Shown: positions 54,922 to 63,733 of the stretch, piece by piece
Layout: each line of letters begins with the position of its first letter
How positions within the stretch are numbered: position 1 is the first letter of the stretch
From: Rhodoplanes serenus
Lineage (GTDB): Bacteria > Pseudomonadota > Alphaproteobacteria > Rhizobiales > Xanthobacteraceae
DNA length: 64,000 bases
Reading direction: 5' to 3'
NCBI GenBank assembly: GCA_945897515.1
Contig: CAMDFO010000002.1
Coordinates: 1 to 64,000, forward strand
Translations under genes and position numbers: made by a program
Notes under the pieces: generated by a model
The model's database searches: none
Seen by the model: the letters and a program-made list of their open reading frames with translations, nothing else
Told to the model about the DNA's origin: nothing

Positions 54922-56088
54922 ATGATCCTCAGCCGCGACCGCATCCTGACCACGCATGTCGGCAGCCTGCCCCGCAACGAGGTCCTGACCGATCTCCTGG
55001 TGCGGCGCGAAGCCAGCCAAAGCATCGACGGCGCGACCATGGCGGCCGAGATGGACAAGGGCGTCGCCGAGGTGGTGGAGCGCCAGCGCGCGGCCGGCAT
55101 CGACATCGGCAACGACGGCGAGCAGCAGCGGGTCGGCTTCCAGACCTACGTGCCGCAGCGCATGTCTGGCTTCGGCGGCGAGTCCAAACGGCCGCGGACC
55201 CGCGACCTGAACGAATTCCCCGAACTGGTCGAGCTGATGAAGCTCCGCTTCCCCAAGCGCGCCAACAGCCACAACGCGCCGCAGGCGATCGCCGACGTGA
55301 AATATCTCGACGACGCGCCGATCAAGGACGAGCTTTCGCGCTTCAAGCGCATCGCCGGAAGCCACTTCGCCGAGACCTTCATGACGGCGGCGTCGCCCGG
55401 CATCATCGCCACCACCATGATCAACGCCCATTACGACTCGCACGAGGCGTATCTGATGGCGCTGGCGCGCGAGATGAAGATCGAATACCGCGCGATCCAC
55501 GACGCCGGAGTCGTGCTGCAGATCGACGCGCCCGACCTCGCGATGTCGCGCACCATCAATTTCCAGGAAAAATCCGACGCCGAATTCCAGAAAATCTGCG
55601 AATTGCAGGTCGAGGCGATCAACAACGGCATCGAAGGCATCCCACGCGACCGGGTTCGGCTGCACTGCTGCTGGGGCAACTGGGATGGGCCCCACCTGTT
55701 CGACATCGCGCTCGAAAAGGTGCTGCCGATCTTTCTCCAGGCGAATGTCGGCGCGCTGTCGATCGAGTTCGCCAATCCGCGGCACGCCCATGAATACGAA
55801 GTGCTGCAACGCATCCCGCTGCCCAAGGACATGATCCTGATCCCCGGCGTGATCGAGAGCACCAGCAACTTCGTCGAGCACCCCGAAGTGGTGGCGCGCC
55901 GCATTCAGGAGGCGGTCGCGGCGGTCGGCGACCGCGAGCGGGTGGTCGCCTCGACCGATTGCGGTTTCGGCACATTCGCGGGCCGCGAATACGTCATCTC
56001 GGGCGCGGTGTGGAAGAAGCTCGAGGCGCTGCGGGCCGGCGCCGATATCGCTTCGGCGAGGCTGTGGGGCAAGAAGAGCGCGGCATAG
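54922..56088 (+). CDS. MetE-like protein, paralogue A
   Basis: This 388-residue zinc-dependent methyltransferase-fold protein opens ILTTHVGSLPRNEVLTDLL, like the C-terminal domain of MetE and the single-domain epoxyalkane:coenzyme M transferase. Ligand motifs are RLHCCWGNWDG (His-x-Cys) and STDCGFGTF (Cys). Close similarity to the gene at 57200 over the whole length shows duplication. It is divergent from the benzoate-CoA ligase gene across 88 bp, so both may respond to the same signal. The substrate is unknown; methionine synthase function is unlikely for the single domain. Confidence 0.88.
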   Translation: MILSRDRILTTHVGSLPRNEVLTDLLVRREASQSIDGATMAAEMDKGVAEVVERQRAAGIDIGNDGEQQRVGFQTYVPQRMSGFGGESKRPRTRDLNEFPELVELMKLRFPKRANSHNAPQAIADVKYLDDAPIKDELSRFKRIAGSHFAETFMTAASPGIIATTMINAHYDSHEAYLMALAREMKIEYRAIHDAGVVLQIDAPDLAMSRTINFQEKSDAEFQKICELQVEAINNGIEGIPRDRVRLHCCWGNWDGPHLFDIALEKVLPIFLQANVGALSIEFANPRHAHEYEVLQRIPLPKDMILIPGVIESTSNFVEHPEVVARRIQEAVAAVGDRERVVASTDCGFGTFAGREYVISGAVWKKLEALRAGADIASARLWGKKSAA

Positions 56089-56190
56089 TCGCCCACCGCT
56101 GCCCAACATTGTCGCGGCGTAGCAGGGAAGACTATGATCCAGCAGACAACGCCCGGACTACGGGCCGTCCGAACGGGGAGGATATCAACG

Positions 56191-57168
56191 ATGCACGCGA
56201 TCAACCGGACCTTGGCGCTCTCCGGCGCCCTCCTGCTGGCGCTCGGCTCCGCTGCCCTTTCTCAGGCCGATTACCCGACGCGCCAGATCACCATCGTGGT
56301 TTCGGTCGCACCCGGCAGCCAGGCCGACCAGTTCGCCCGCCTGATCGCGGAGCCCCTGCAACAGCGCCTCGGCAAGCCGGTGGTAATCGAGAACCGCCCC
56401 GGCGGCGGTCAGGTCACCGGCGTCAACGCCGCCGCCAAGGCCGCGCCCGACGGCTACACGCTGATGCACGGTAATCTCTCCGGCTTCATCATCTCGCCGC
56501 AACTCCGCGATCCGGTGCCCTACAACACGCCGAGGGATTTCGTGCCGATCGCACTGACGCTCTCGGGGCCGTCGGTGCTGGTGGTCGACCCCAAGCTGCC
56601 GGTCCACACCGCAGCCGAGCTGATCGCCTATGCCAAGGCCAATCCCGGCAAGCTGAACTACGGCTCGCACGGCGCGGGCTCGTTCACCCACGTCTCGACC
56701 GAGTTGTTCAAGGGCATCACCGGCACCGACATGGTGCACGTGCCATTCAACGGCGGCGGGCCGCTGGCGATCGGCTTTCTTTCCGGGCAGGTCCAGGTCG
56801 TGATCTTCGACCTGGTCAGCATCCGATCGCATGTCGACGCCGGCAAGGCGCGCGTGATCGCGCAAGTCGGCGACCAGCGCTCGCCGCATTACAAGGACAT
56901 CCCCCTGCTGTCGGAGAACGTGAATCCCGCGCTCGCAGCCGACTTCTGGATGGGCATGGCCGCGCCGGCCGGCACGCCGCAGCCGATCGTCGACCGGCTG
57001 AACCGAGAGATCAACGCCATCATCAACACGCCGGAGTTCAAGGCCAAGGGCGAGGTCGCCTCGATGTATTCGCAGAACCGCTCCGCCAAGGAGTTCGGCG
57101 ACAAGCTCGCCCGCGAATGGAAAATGTGGGGCGACGTGATCCGCGAAAAGCAACTCGTGGTCCGATGA
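56191..57168 (+). CDS. Bug/TctC-family receptor between MetE-like paralogues
   Basis: This 325-residue periplasmic receptor has a signal peptide of about 25 residues ending LSQA, YPTRQITIVVSVAPGSQAD, VIENRPGGGQVTG and YGSHGAGSFTHV. GGGGAGGAT precedes the ATG at 56191, favouring it over 56134. It lies between two MetE-like paralogues on the same strand, about 100 bp after the first and 31 bp before the second, so the three are probably co-transcribed. It binds an unknown carboxylate, perhaps the substrate of the flanking enzymes. Confidence 0.93.
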   Translation: MHAINRTLALSGALLLALGSAALSQADYPTRQITIVVSVAPGSQADQFARLIAEPLQQRLGKPVVIENRPGGGQVTGVNAAAKAAPDGYTLMHGNLSGFIISPQLRDPVPYNTPRDFVPIALTLSGPSVLVVDPKLPVHTAAELIAYAKANPGKLNYGSHGAGSFTHVSTELFKGITGTDMVHVPFNGGGPLAIGFLSGQVQVVIFDLVSIRSHVDAGKARVIAQVGDQRSPHYKDIPLLSENVNPALAADFWMGMAAPAGTPQPIVDRLNREINAIINTPEFKAKGEVASMYSQNRSAKEFGDKLAREWKMWGDVIREKQLVVR

Positions 57169-57199
57169 CGGCAAGCCGCCACTCAACGAAAGTCCAAGC

Positions 57200-58372
57200 A
57201 TGATCTTCAGCCGCGATCGAATCCTGACCACGCACGTCGGCAGCCTGCCTCGCAACGAAACGCTGTCCGACCTGCTGATGATGCAGGAGGAAGGCAAACC
57301 GCACGACCCGAAGGTGCTCACTGACGAAATGGACAAGGCCGTCCATCACGTCGTCAGCGAACAAATGAAGGCCGGCATCGACATCGGCAACGACGGCGAG
57401 CAACGACGCATCGGCTTCCAGACTTACGTGCCGCAGCGCATGTCGGGCTTTGCCGGGGTGTCGAAGCGCCGCCGCGGCCGCGAGTTCGAGGAATTCCCGG
57501 ACCTGCTCGCCTATATCATGCGCCGCTTCCCGAACCCGCCCAAAAGCCAGCAGGGCGCGCCCGAGGCGCAGGCCGATATCAAGTATCACGACTTGAAACC
57601 CATCACCGGAGAGACCACGGGCTTCAACCGGATCGCCGACGAACTGGGCGCGTTCTCCGAGCGGTTCATGACCGCGGCGTCGCCCGGCATCATCTCGACC
57701 ACGATGCTGAACGCACACTACGACTCGCACGACACCTATCTCGACGCCATCGCGAGCGAGATGAGCAAAGAGTACCAGGCGGTCCACAAGGCAGGGCTGA
57801 TCCTGCAGATCGATGCTCCGGACCTCGCGATGGATCGCACCATGATGTACCGCGATCTCTCCGACGCCGAGTTCGTCAAGCGCTGCGAACGCCATGTCGC
57901 GGCGATCAACAAGGGGATCGAGGGCATCCCGCGCGACCGGGTGCGGCTGCATGTCTGCTACGGCAACTGGGAAGGCCCGCACATCCACGATGTCCCGCTG
58001 GCGACGATCCTGCCGGCGCTCTACACCGCCAACGTCGGCGCGCTTTCGATCGAATTCTCCAATCCGCGCCACGCCCACGAATATTCCGCGCTGAAAAAGC
58101 ATCCGCTGCCCGCCCACATGCTTTTGATTCCCGGCGTGGTCGAGACCACCTCGAACTTCGTCGAGCATCCCGAGGTGGTGGCGCGGCGCATCGAGGAGGC
58201 GGTGTCGGTGGTCGGCGACCGCGAGCGCGTCATCGCCTCGACCGACTGCGGTTTCGGCACCTTCACCAAGCGCGAGTGGGTGATCGAACCGGTGGTGTGG
58301 CTCAAGCTGAAATCGATCCGCGACGGCGCGGATATCGCCTCGCAGCGGCTGTGGGGCAAGAAGGTGGCGTGA
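57200..58372 (+). CDS. MetE-like protein, paralogue B
   Basis: This 390-residue MetE-fold protein has ILTTHVGSLPRNETLSDLL, RLHVCYGNWEG (His-x-Cys) and STDCGFGTF (Cys). Long identical stretches with paralogue A (VPQRMSGF, FMTAASPGII, VGALSIEF, RHAHEY) show recent duplication, with the Bug gene now between them. It has one N-terminal insertion of two residues relative to A. It is followed by the M24-fold gene at 58500. The joint operon suggests one pathway, unidentified. Confidence 0.88.
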   Translation: MIFSRDRILTTHVGSLPRNETLSDLLMMQEEGKPHDPKVLTDEMDKAVHHVVSEQMKAGIDIGNDGEQRRIGFQTYVPQRMSGFAGVSKRRRGREFEEFPDLLAYIMRRFPNPPKSQQGAPEAQADIKYHDLKPITGETTGFNRIADELGAFSERFMTAASPGIISTTMLNAHYDSHDTYLDAIASEMSKEYQAVHKAGLILQIDAPDLAMDRTMMYRDLSDAEFVKRCERHVAAINKGIEGIPRDRVRLHVCYGNWEGPHIHDVPLATILPALYTANVGALSIEFSNPRHAHEYSALKKHPLPAHMLLIPGVVETTSNFVEHPEVVARRIEEAVSVVGDRERVIASTDCGFGTFTKREWVIEPVVWLKLKSIRDGADIASQRLWGKKVA

Positions 58373-58499
58373 GGCTCGGCCTCCCCGCTCCTCTCCCCAA
58401 TACAGGGAGAGGCCAGAAAGCGATGCCGCGACGCTCCGAACACGCGCTATAATCACCACGAACCTCGGGCCGCGGCCCCACGAAACTCAGGAGACCCCC

Positions 58500-59804
58500 A
58501 TGGACGACATCACCAAGCGCGACCCCGTGCAGATTCGCGCCGAGGACATCAACCCGCGCTACAACTGGGGCCGCGCGCTGCCGGCGCTCGGCATCATGGG
58601 GGTCGATTTCGAGGAGCGCGTCGATTACCGCCGGCTGCACAAATACCGGATCGGCCGCGCCCGGCAGGCGCTGGAGGCATCCAACCTCGGCGCGCTGCTG
58701 GTGTTCGACGTCAACAACATCCGCTACCTGACCTCGACCAAGATTGGCGAGTGGGAGCGCGACAAGCTCTCGCGCTGGGCGCTGCTGCCGCGCAACGGCG
58801 AACCGATCATCTGGGACTTCGGCTCTGCGGCGGTGCACCACAAGCTCTATTCGCCATGGCTCAAGCCGGAGAACTGCAAGGCCGGCCTCGTTGGCCTTCG
58901 CGGCACCGTCGCGCCGCAGTTCGGCCTGATGAAGCGCCACGCCGAGGAGATCGCCGCAATCCTGCGCGAGCACGGCGTCGCCAACATGCCGCTCGGCGTC
59001 GACATCATCGAGCCGCCGATGATGTTCGAGTTGGAGAAGGCCGGGCTCAAGATCGCGGACGGCCAGCAGACCATGCTGGAGGCCCGCGAACTGAAATCGG
59101 CCGACGAGATCGCGCTGCTCAACCGCGCCGCCGCGATGGTCGACGGCGCCTACCAGCTCGTCAACGACATGCTCAAGCCGGGCGTGCGCGAGAACGACGT
59201 CGTCGCCGAGGTCAACAAGTTCCTCTACACCCATGGCTCCGACGACGTGGAGGCGATCAACGCCATTTCCGGCGAGCGCTGCAATCCGCACCCGCACAAC
59301 TTCACCGACCGCATGATCCGCCCCGGCGACCAGGCGTTCTTCGACATCCTGCAATCGTTCATGGGCTACCGCACCTGCTATTACCGTACCTTCAACGTCG
59401 GCCGCGCCACCGACAGCCAGCGCGACGCCTACAAGAAGGCGCGCGAGTGGCTCGACAATGCGATGGCGCGGATCAAGCCCGGCGCCACGACCTCGCACAT
59501 CTGCGAGGTGTTCCCGACGGCGGACGAGTTCGGCTTCCCGGACGAAATGTCGGCGTTCGGGTTGCAGTTCGCGCATGGCCTCGGCCTGGCGCTGCACGAG
59601 CGCCCGATCATCTCACGCGTGGTCTCGATGGAACACCCGACCGAGATCAAGGAGGGCATGGTGTTCGCGATCGAGACCTATTGCCCGGCGACCGACGGCT
59701 ATTCGGCGGCGCGCATCGAGGAAGAGGTTGTGGTGACCAACAACGGCTGCCGCGTGATCTCGCTGTTCCCGGCGGAGGAATTGCCGATCTCGCACCGGTA
59801 TTGA
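58500..59804 (+). CDS. M24-fold (Xaa-Pro peptidase/DddP-like) protein with altered metal site
   Basis: This 434-residue creatinase/prolidase-fold protein has an N-terminal creatinase domain (about 40-195) and a C-terminal pita-bread domain (about 200-430). Of the five canonical metal ligands, D282 (FFDIL), H359 (FAHGLGLALH), E392 (FAIET) and a Glu near 407 (ARIEEEV) are present. The second Asp, expected eleven residues after D282, is C293 in GYRTCYYRTF. The enzyme may use an unusual metal centre or act as a lyase or hydrolase. The N-terminal FDVNNIRYLTST resembles DddP-type DMSP lyases and creatinases. AGGAG precedes ATG 58500. Peptidase function is doubtful. Confidence 0.85.
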   Translation: MDDITKRDPVQIRAEDINPRYNWGRALPALGIMGVDFEERVDYRRLHKYRIGRARQALEASNLGALLVFDVNNIRYLTSTKIGEWERDKLSRWALLPRNGEPIIWDFGSAAVHHKLYSPWLKPENCKAGLVGLRGTVAPQFGLMKRHAEEIAAILREHGVANMPLGVDIIEPPMMFELEKAGLKIADGQQTMLEARELKSADEIALLNRAAAMVDGAYQLVNDMLKPGVRENDVVAEVNKFLYTHGSDDVEAINAISGERCNPHPHNFTDRMIRPGDQAFFDILQSFMGYRTCYYRTFNVGRATDSQRDAYKKAREWLDNAMARIKPGATTSHICEVFPTADEFGFPDEMSAFGLQFAHGLGLALHERPIISRVVSMEHPTEIKEGMVFAIETYCPATDGYSAARIEEEVVVTNNGCRVISLFPAEELPISHRY

Positions 59805-59810
59805 CACGAG

Positions 59811-59848
59811 TCATTCCGGGCGCGCGCAGCGCGAGCCCGGGATGACGG
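59811..59848. repeat. Short inverted repeat, TCATTCCGGGCGCGCG...AGCCCGGGATGA
   Basis: TCATTCCGGGC and GCCCGGGATGA form an imperfect stem around a GCGC-rich loop. The CCCGGGATGAC end is similar to, but not the same as, the dispersed repeats at 8203 and 10101. Confidence 0.55.
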
Positions 59849-59866
59849 GAGAAACGGGAGGACGAA

Positions 59867-60622
59867 ATGAAAATCGCACTACTCGCAGCAGCCAGCATCG
59901 GGATATCCGCTTTCATGACGCAGCCCAGTTCCGCCGCCGATATCACCGTATTCGCCACCGGCGCGTCGAAACGCGCCTACGAGACACTGGCGCCGCAGTT
60001 CGAGCGCGCGACCGGCCACAAGCTCGTCACGACGTTCGCGCTGCCGCCCGACCTGATTAAGAAAATGGAAGCGGGCGAACCGTTCGACGTCATGATCCTG
60101 TCCTACGACGTCGAGAACCTGATCAAGCAGGGCAAGCTCGCGGCCGGCTCACGCACCGTGTTCGGCAGGATCGGTATCGGCGTCGCCGTGACGCAGGGCG
60201 CACCGAAGCCGGACTTCAGCACGGTCGAGGCGTTCAAGCGTTCGCTGCTCAACGCGAAATCGATCGCAACCTCGGGCGAAGGCTCGAGCGGGCGCTACGT
60301 CGCCAGCCTGCTCGTCAAGCTGGGCATCGCCGACCAGATCAACCCCAAGATCAAGTCGGGCGGCGCCGGCACTTCGGCAAAGCTGGTATCCCAGGGCGAG
60401 GTGGATTTCGTGGTGTCGGGACTGCCGCCGCTGCTCGGCACGCCCAACATCGAGTGGCTTGGCTACCTGCCGGCCGAAATCAACAACTGGCTGGCCTTCA
60501 CCGGCGGGATCAACGCAAAGGCGAGGCAGCCGGAAGCCGGTCGCGCGCTGTTGAACTTCCTGACCACGCCGGCCGCCATCGCGGTCTGGAAGGAGAACGG
60601 CCTGGAACCGGTCGGACCCTGA
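59867..60622 (+). CDS. ModA-like periplasmic substrate-binding protein, orphan
   Basis: This 251-residue type-II binding protein resembles molybdate-binding ModA. A signal peptide (to about residue 23, ending SSAAD) is followed by ITVFATGASKRAYETLAPQFERATG, the family opening, and a substrate loop in GEGSSGRYVASLL. It lacks adjacent modB/modC, so transport would depend on a permease elsewhere. GGGAGG lies upstream. Molybdate would suit the molybdoenzymes in the window, but other oxyanions or organic acids are bound by orphan ModA homologues. Confidence 0.87.
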   Translation: MKIALLAAASIGISAFMTQPSSAADITVFATGASKRAYETLAPQFERATGHKLVTTFALPPDLIKKMEAGEPFDVMILSYDVENLIKQGKLAAGSRTVFGRIGIGVAVTQGAPKPDFSTVEAFKRSLLNAKSIATSGEGSSGRYVASLLVKLGIADQINPKIKSGGAGTSAKLVSQGEVDFVVSGLPPLLGTPNIEWLGYLPAEINNWLAFTGGINAKARQPEAGRALLNFLTTPAAIAVWKENGLEPVGP

Positions 60623-60704
60623 GCGCCGCCCCTGTGGGCGCCGTCACCGAACTGTCATAGGCAAGCGACTATTCTCCGCCATCCGCCGGCGGGGGCAATC
60701 GGCT

Positions 60705-61994
60705 ATGCGTTCATCCATTACGGCTGGCTTCGTAGCGCTGCTCATGGCGGCACCCGCCGCGGCAGACGTGACGATACGCGAACACCGCAGCGACGACACC
60801 CTGCTTATCCTCGGCACCTACAGCTTCGAGGGCGGCAAGACCCTGAACCTGACGGTCGGCATCGGCAGCGGGGCGTTCCGCGGCCCCAACGATCCGCCAA
60901 ACACGATCTGGACGATCGGCGACCGCGGCCCGAACTTCACCTGCGGCGAAGCCAAGACTATCGCCGGCGTGACGCCGCAAGCCTGCGGCGAGGTACGCAA
61001 CGGCCGCGTCTATCCGGTGCCGGGCTATGCGCCGTCGATCTACCGCGTGGTCCTGCTCGACGACGGCACCTTCCGCGTCACCGACGTCATCACGCTCAAG
61101 GACCGCGACGGCCGCCCGCTCAACGGCATGCCCAATCCGCTGTCAGTCGCCACCACCGAGACGCCGCTCGACGGCGCCGGCAAGCGTCTCGCGCAGGATG
61201 TCCATGGCATCGACGCCGAGGGCATCGTCCGCCTGGCCGACGGCACGTTCTGGGTCGGCGACGAGAACGGACCGTCGATGGTGCATTTCGCAGCCGACGG
61301 AAAAATGATCGTGCGCCACGTGCCGCACGGGACGGAAGCCGATTACGCGGGTGCGCGCTACGACGTGAAGGGGACGCTTCCGGCGATCCTGGCCAAGCGC
61401 CAAGCCAACCGCGGAATCGAGAGCATGGCGGTCTCGCCCGACGAGCGGTTCCTGTATTTCATCATGCAGAACCCATTGGCGAACCCGGATGCCGCGGCCT
61501 ATCGAGCCGCCCACAATTCGCGCCTGTTCAAGATCGAGCGCGCGACGATGCGGGTCGCCCGCGAATACGTTTATACGCTCGACGACCCCAAGAGCTTCCG
61601 CCGCGACCCTTCGGAGGTACGGAGCGATCCGCGCATCAGCGAGATGATGGCCATCGGCACCGACCGGCTGATCGTGCTGGAGCGCAGCGAACAGACCACC
61701 AAGCTGCACGAGGTGGAGCTTGCGGGGGCGACGAGCATTTCGGGCACCCGATGGGACGACGCCGCGACGCGCCCGACGCTGGAGCAGAGCGACCTGGCCG
61801 CAGCCGGAGTCACTCCGGTAAAAAAGACGCTCCGGTTCGACACCGCCGATTTCCCGGCGATCGTCGGCAAGACCGAGGGTATGGCGCTCCTGGGCGACGG
61901 CGCGCTCGCCCTCATCAACGACGACGACTTCGGCATCAGCGGCGGCCGCACGCAGATCGTGGTGGTGCGCGGCACCGGCATCGCCAAGCGATAG
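60705..61994 (+). CDS. Esterase-like activity of phytase family protein, secreted
   Basis: This 429-residue periplasmic protein has a signal peptide (about 1-20, ending PAAA) and a beta-propeller-type body. Motifs resembling the phytase-like (DUF esterase-like of phytase) family are seen: TIWTIGDRGPNF, DAEGIVRLADGTFWVGDENGPSM and KTEGMALLGDGALALINDDDFG, acidic loops suited to calcium binding. Function is probably hydrolysis of phosphoesters or related esters, judged by family. Two cysteines (TCGEAK and QACGEV) may form a disulfide. Confidence 0.85.
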   Translation: MRSSITAGFVALLMAAPAAADVTIREHRSDDTLLILGTYSFEGGKTLNLTVGIGSGAFRGPNDPPNTIWTIGDRGPNFTCGEAKTIAGVTPQACGEVRNGRVYPVPGYAPSIYRVVLLDDGTFRVTDVITLKDRDGRPLNGMPNPLSVATTETPLDGAGKRLAQDVHGIDAEGIVRLADGTFWVGDENGPSMVHFAADGKMIVRHVPHGTEADYAGARYDVKGTLPAILAKRQANRGIESMAVSPDERFLYFIMQNPLANPDAAAYRAAHNSRLFKIERATMRVAREYVYTLDDPKSFRRDPSEVRSDPRISEMMAIGTDRLIVLERSEQTTKLHEVELAGATSISGTRWDDAATRPTLEQSDLAAAGVTPVKKTLRFDTADFPAIVGKTEGMALLGDGALALINDDDFGISGGRTQIVVVRGTGIAKR

Positions 61995-62064
61995 CGCGGA
62001 ATTGTCAGAGCGACGACGCTTGAGTCTCTTGCGCGCGGCGCGAGGCCCGGCCATCCTGAAAAAC

Positions 62065-62292
62065 ATGGCGCCCTACGTTCCAAAATACGTCTCGCCGAAG
62101 CAGGCCGCGGAGAGCAAAGCGCAACTGCGGCGGCGCCTCCTTTGGGTCGCCGCCGCCATTCCACTCTCGTTCTTTTTCTTTGCGTTCGCCTATAGCGACC
62201 AGGCGCCAGCCTTGCTGCGCACCGCCGTCGTCACGGTGGACCGTTCGCTCGGCTACCCGATCATCTGGCTGCTGGGTCTGATCCTGGGTTAG
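62065..62292 (+). CDS. Small membrane protein, function unknown
   Basis: This is a protein of about 75 residues with a hydrophilic N-terminus (YVPKYVSPKQAAESKAQLRRR), a first membrane segment (about 24-43), a short loop and a second hydrophobic segment (62-75). An in-frame non-ATG start at 62002 is possible but adds a basic non-conserved-looking tail. It lies 70 bp after the esterase-like gene and converges with the small secreted protein gene (stops overlap by 4 bp). I do not recognise the family. Confidence 0.6.
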   Translation: MAPYVPKYVSPKQAAESKAQLRRRLLWVAAAIPLSFFFFAFAYSDQAPALLRTAVVTVDRSLGYPIIWLLGLILG

Positions 62293-62684
62293 ACTGAAAT
62301 CTCGTTCACCCGCACCAACGACACGAACGGGGCAGGCACCACCGCCTGGAAGCCCGCCGGCGTGGCCATGCCGACGACCAGGACCTGCACGATCTGGAAC
62401 GTGCCTTCCTTGTTGCTGGCCTTGCCGAGTTCGCTGCCGACCACGTAGGCGATGGTCGCGACCACGCAGGCGTCACGGCTGTTCGCTTCGGTGTTGACGG
62501 TCTGCAATGCCTTTTCGGGATTGCCGTCGAACACCGTGACGAAGCGCTCCATCTGCTCCTTGGTGTCGCAGATCACGCTGGTGCTGACCTTGATTTCGCG
62601 GCTGTTGTCGTTGGGTTGCTGTTGAGCCTGGGCCGCGGTGCCGAGCAGTGAAGCAGCCAAAGCAATACCGAGCACGAAACGCAT
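62289..62684 (-). CDS. Small secreted protein, paralogue 1
   Basis: This 131-residue protein has a signal peptide ending TAAQAQ and a mature part starting about residue 22, with a CDTKEQMERFVTVFDGN motif and a second Cys in RDACVVATIAYVVG. A disulfide is plausible. The paralogue at 63020 shares the CDTxxQMERFV(T/A)VFDG and VNTEx4xxxCxxATxAYV blocks. GAGGAGG precedes the ATG. I do not recognise a functional family. Periplasmic location is inferred. Confidence 0.82.
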   Translation of the reverse strand: MRFVLGIALAASLLGTAAQAQQQPNDNSREIKVSTSVICDTKEQMERFVTVFDGNPEKALQTVNTEANSRDACVVATIAYVVGSELGKASNKEGTFQIVQVLVVGMATPAGFQAVVPAPFVSLVRVNEISV

Positions 62685-63019
62685 GCGAACCTCCTCATCA
62701 AGAGAGGCGTGTCGCGTACTCCCCAGCCGCTGCCGCTCTCATCCACATCGATCACATCACTCGGAAAATGAACGGAACAATGCGGAAAAGGTTCCTTTGC
62801 GGATTTTCTTGAAGTGTCAGATCGACGCGCGATTCACGTCGAAAATCGGCGGGAATCGGAGAGAAAAACTCCGAGCTTTGAGATTTTCGGTGCGGTATCC
62901 GACTCAGGGACACGGCACGATCACCAATTGTTCAATATGCGTGAAGGACAACCCTACGGCTGCCGCAGACCGATGCAGCAGAGCCGCATCCGTTGCCGTC
63001 GCTAGCGACAGCAGTCGCG
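62685..63019. other. 335-bp region between paralogous genes
   Basis: Apart from the paralogue-1 leader, which includes the ribosome-binding site and a GGCGTGTCGCG stretch resembling the leader of paralogue 2 (see 63404-63733), I see no gene, RNA or repeat here. Open frames present lack start context or family resemblance. Confidence 0.6.
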
Positions 63020-63403
63020 TCAGGTCTCGACTTCTTCGCTCTTCACAATCGAGAAGAACGCCGCCGGCTGGATCGGCTGAAACCCCTGCGCGGTGGTGAT
63101 GCCGAGCACCAGCACCCGGACGATGTGATACGTCCCCCTGGTGCTCTTGGCCTTCGAAAGCTCATGGCCTTGCACGTAGGCCATCGTGGCCCCGATGCAG
63201 GCGGTTGGATTTTTCTCTTCGGTGTTGACCTTGTTCATCGCGACGGTGAAGTCGCCGTCGAACACGGCGACGAACCGCTCCATCTGCCGTTGCGTGTCGC
63301 AGATGACAGTGGTTCCCATCTGAACATGGGCATTGGGATCGGCAGCAGCGGCCGGAGCAACGAGGAACAGGCCGAACAGGAGGACACGAAGTGCGCCGTT
63401 CAT
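63020..63403 (-). CDS. Small secreted protein, paralogue 2
   Basis: This 127-residue protein has a signal peptide (to about 21, ending PAAAA). The mature domain holds CDTQRQMERFVAVFDGD and a second Cys in ACIGATMAYVQG. It matches paralogue 1 throughout the mature region with conserved Cys pair and length. GAGGAG precedes the ATG. The 5' leader resembles that of paralogue 1 (CTTCTCGTGAGAGGAGATTC versus CTCTTGATGAGGAGGTTC). Function unknown. Confidence 0.82.
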   Translation of the reverse strand: MNGALRVLLFGLFLVAPAAAADPNAHVQMGTTVICDTQRQMERFVAVFDGDFTVAMNKVNTEEKNPTACIGATMAYVQGHELSKAKSTRGTYHIVRVLVLGITTAQGFQPIQPAAFFSIVKSEEVET

Positions 63404-63733
63404 GCGAATCTCCTCTCACGAGAAGCGTGTCGCGAACATCCGCATTCGCTTGGCCGCCCGTTGCTCCCTGTTAAATCAAATAGCGTGCCAAGACACGGAG
63501 TCGCGGTGGCATCATGCTCCGCCCAATCCCTTTAGCAATCGTTAACCACCCGAAAAACTCAGACCGAATATGGAATCCTCGGCCCGCCCTCCCGCAAAAA
63601 TTCGGTGGGTCGGCACCCCCTCGCCACGGACCGCAGGCCGGCCGAATGGACCGGCAATCGCGCATAAAACGAATCAGTCGCTCCTGTGGCTGCCTTCAAA
63701 AGCGGCAGATCCCCGGACAGATTCGCCGCTTCC
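63404..63733. other. 330-bp region before the truncated right-edge gene
   Basis: It includes the leader of paralogue 2 (63404-63440), and otherwise GC-poorer sequence without recognisable coding content. The plus-strand frames here have no family resemblance. No promoter or terminator was assigned. Confidence 0.55.

Noticed and set aside
58388-58413. Hairpin CCTCTCCC/GGGAGAGG after MetE-like paralogue B
   Set aside because: No T tract; appears to be a common short inverted repeat rather than a terminator, so it was not listed.
58500-59804. Confident DddP (DMSP lyase) call
   Set aside because: Similarity is in the N-terminal domain style only; a key metal ligand differs, so the activity cannot be asserted.
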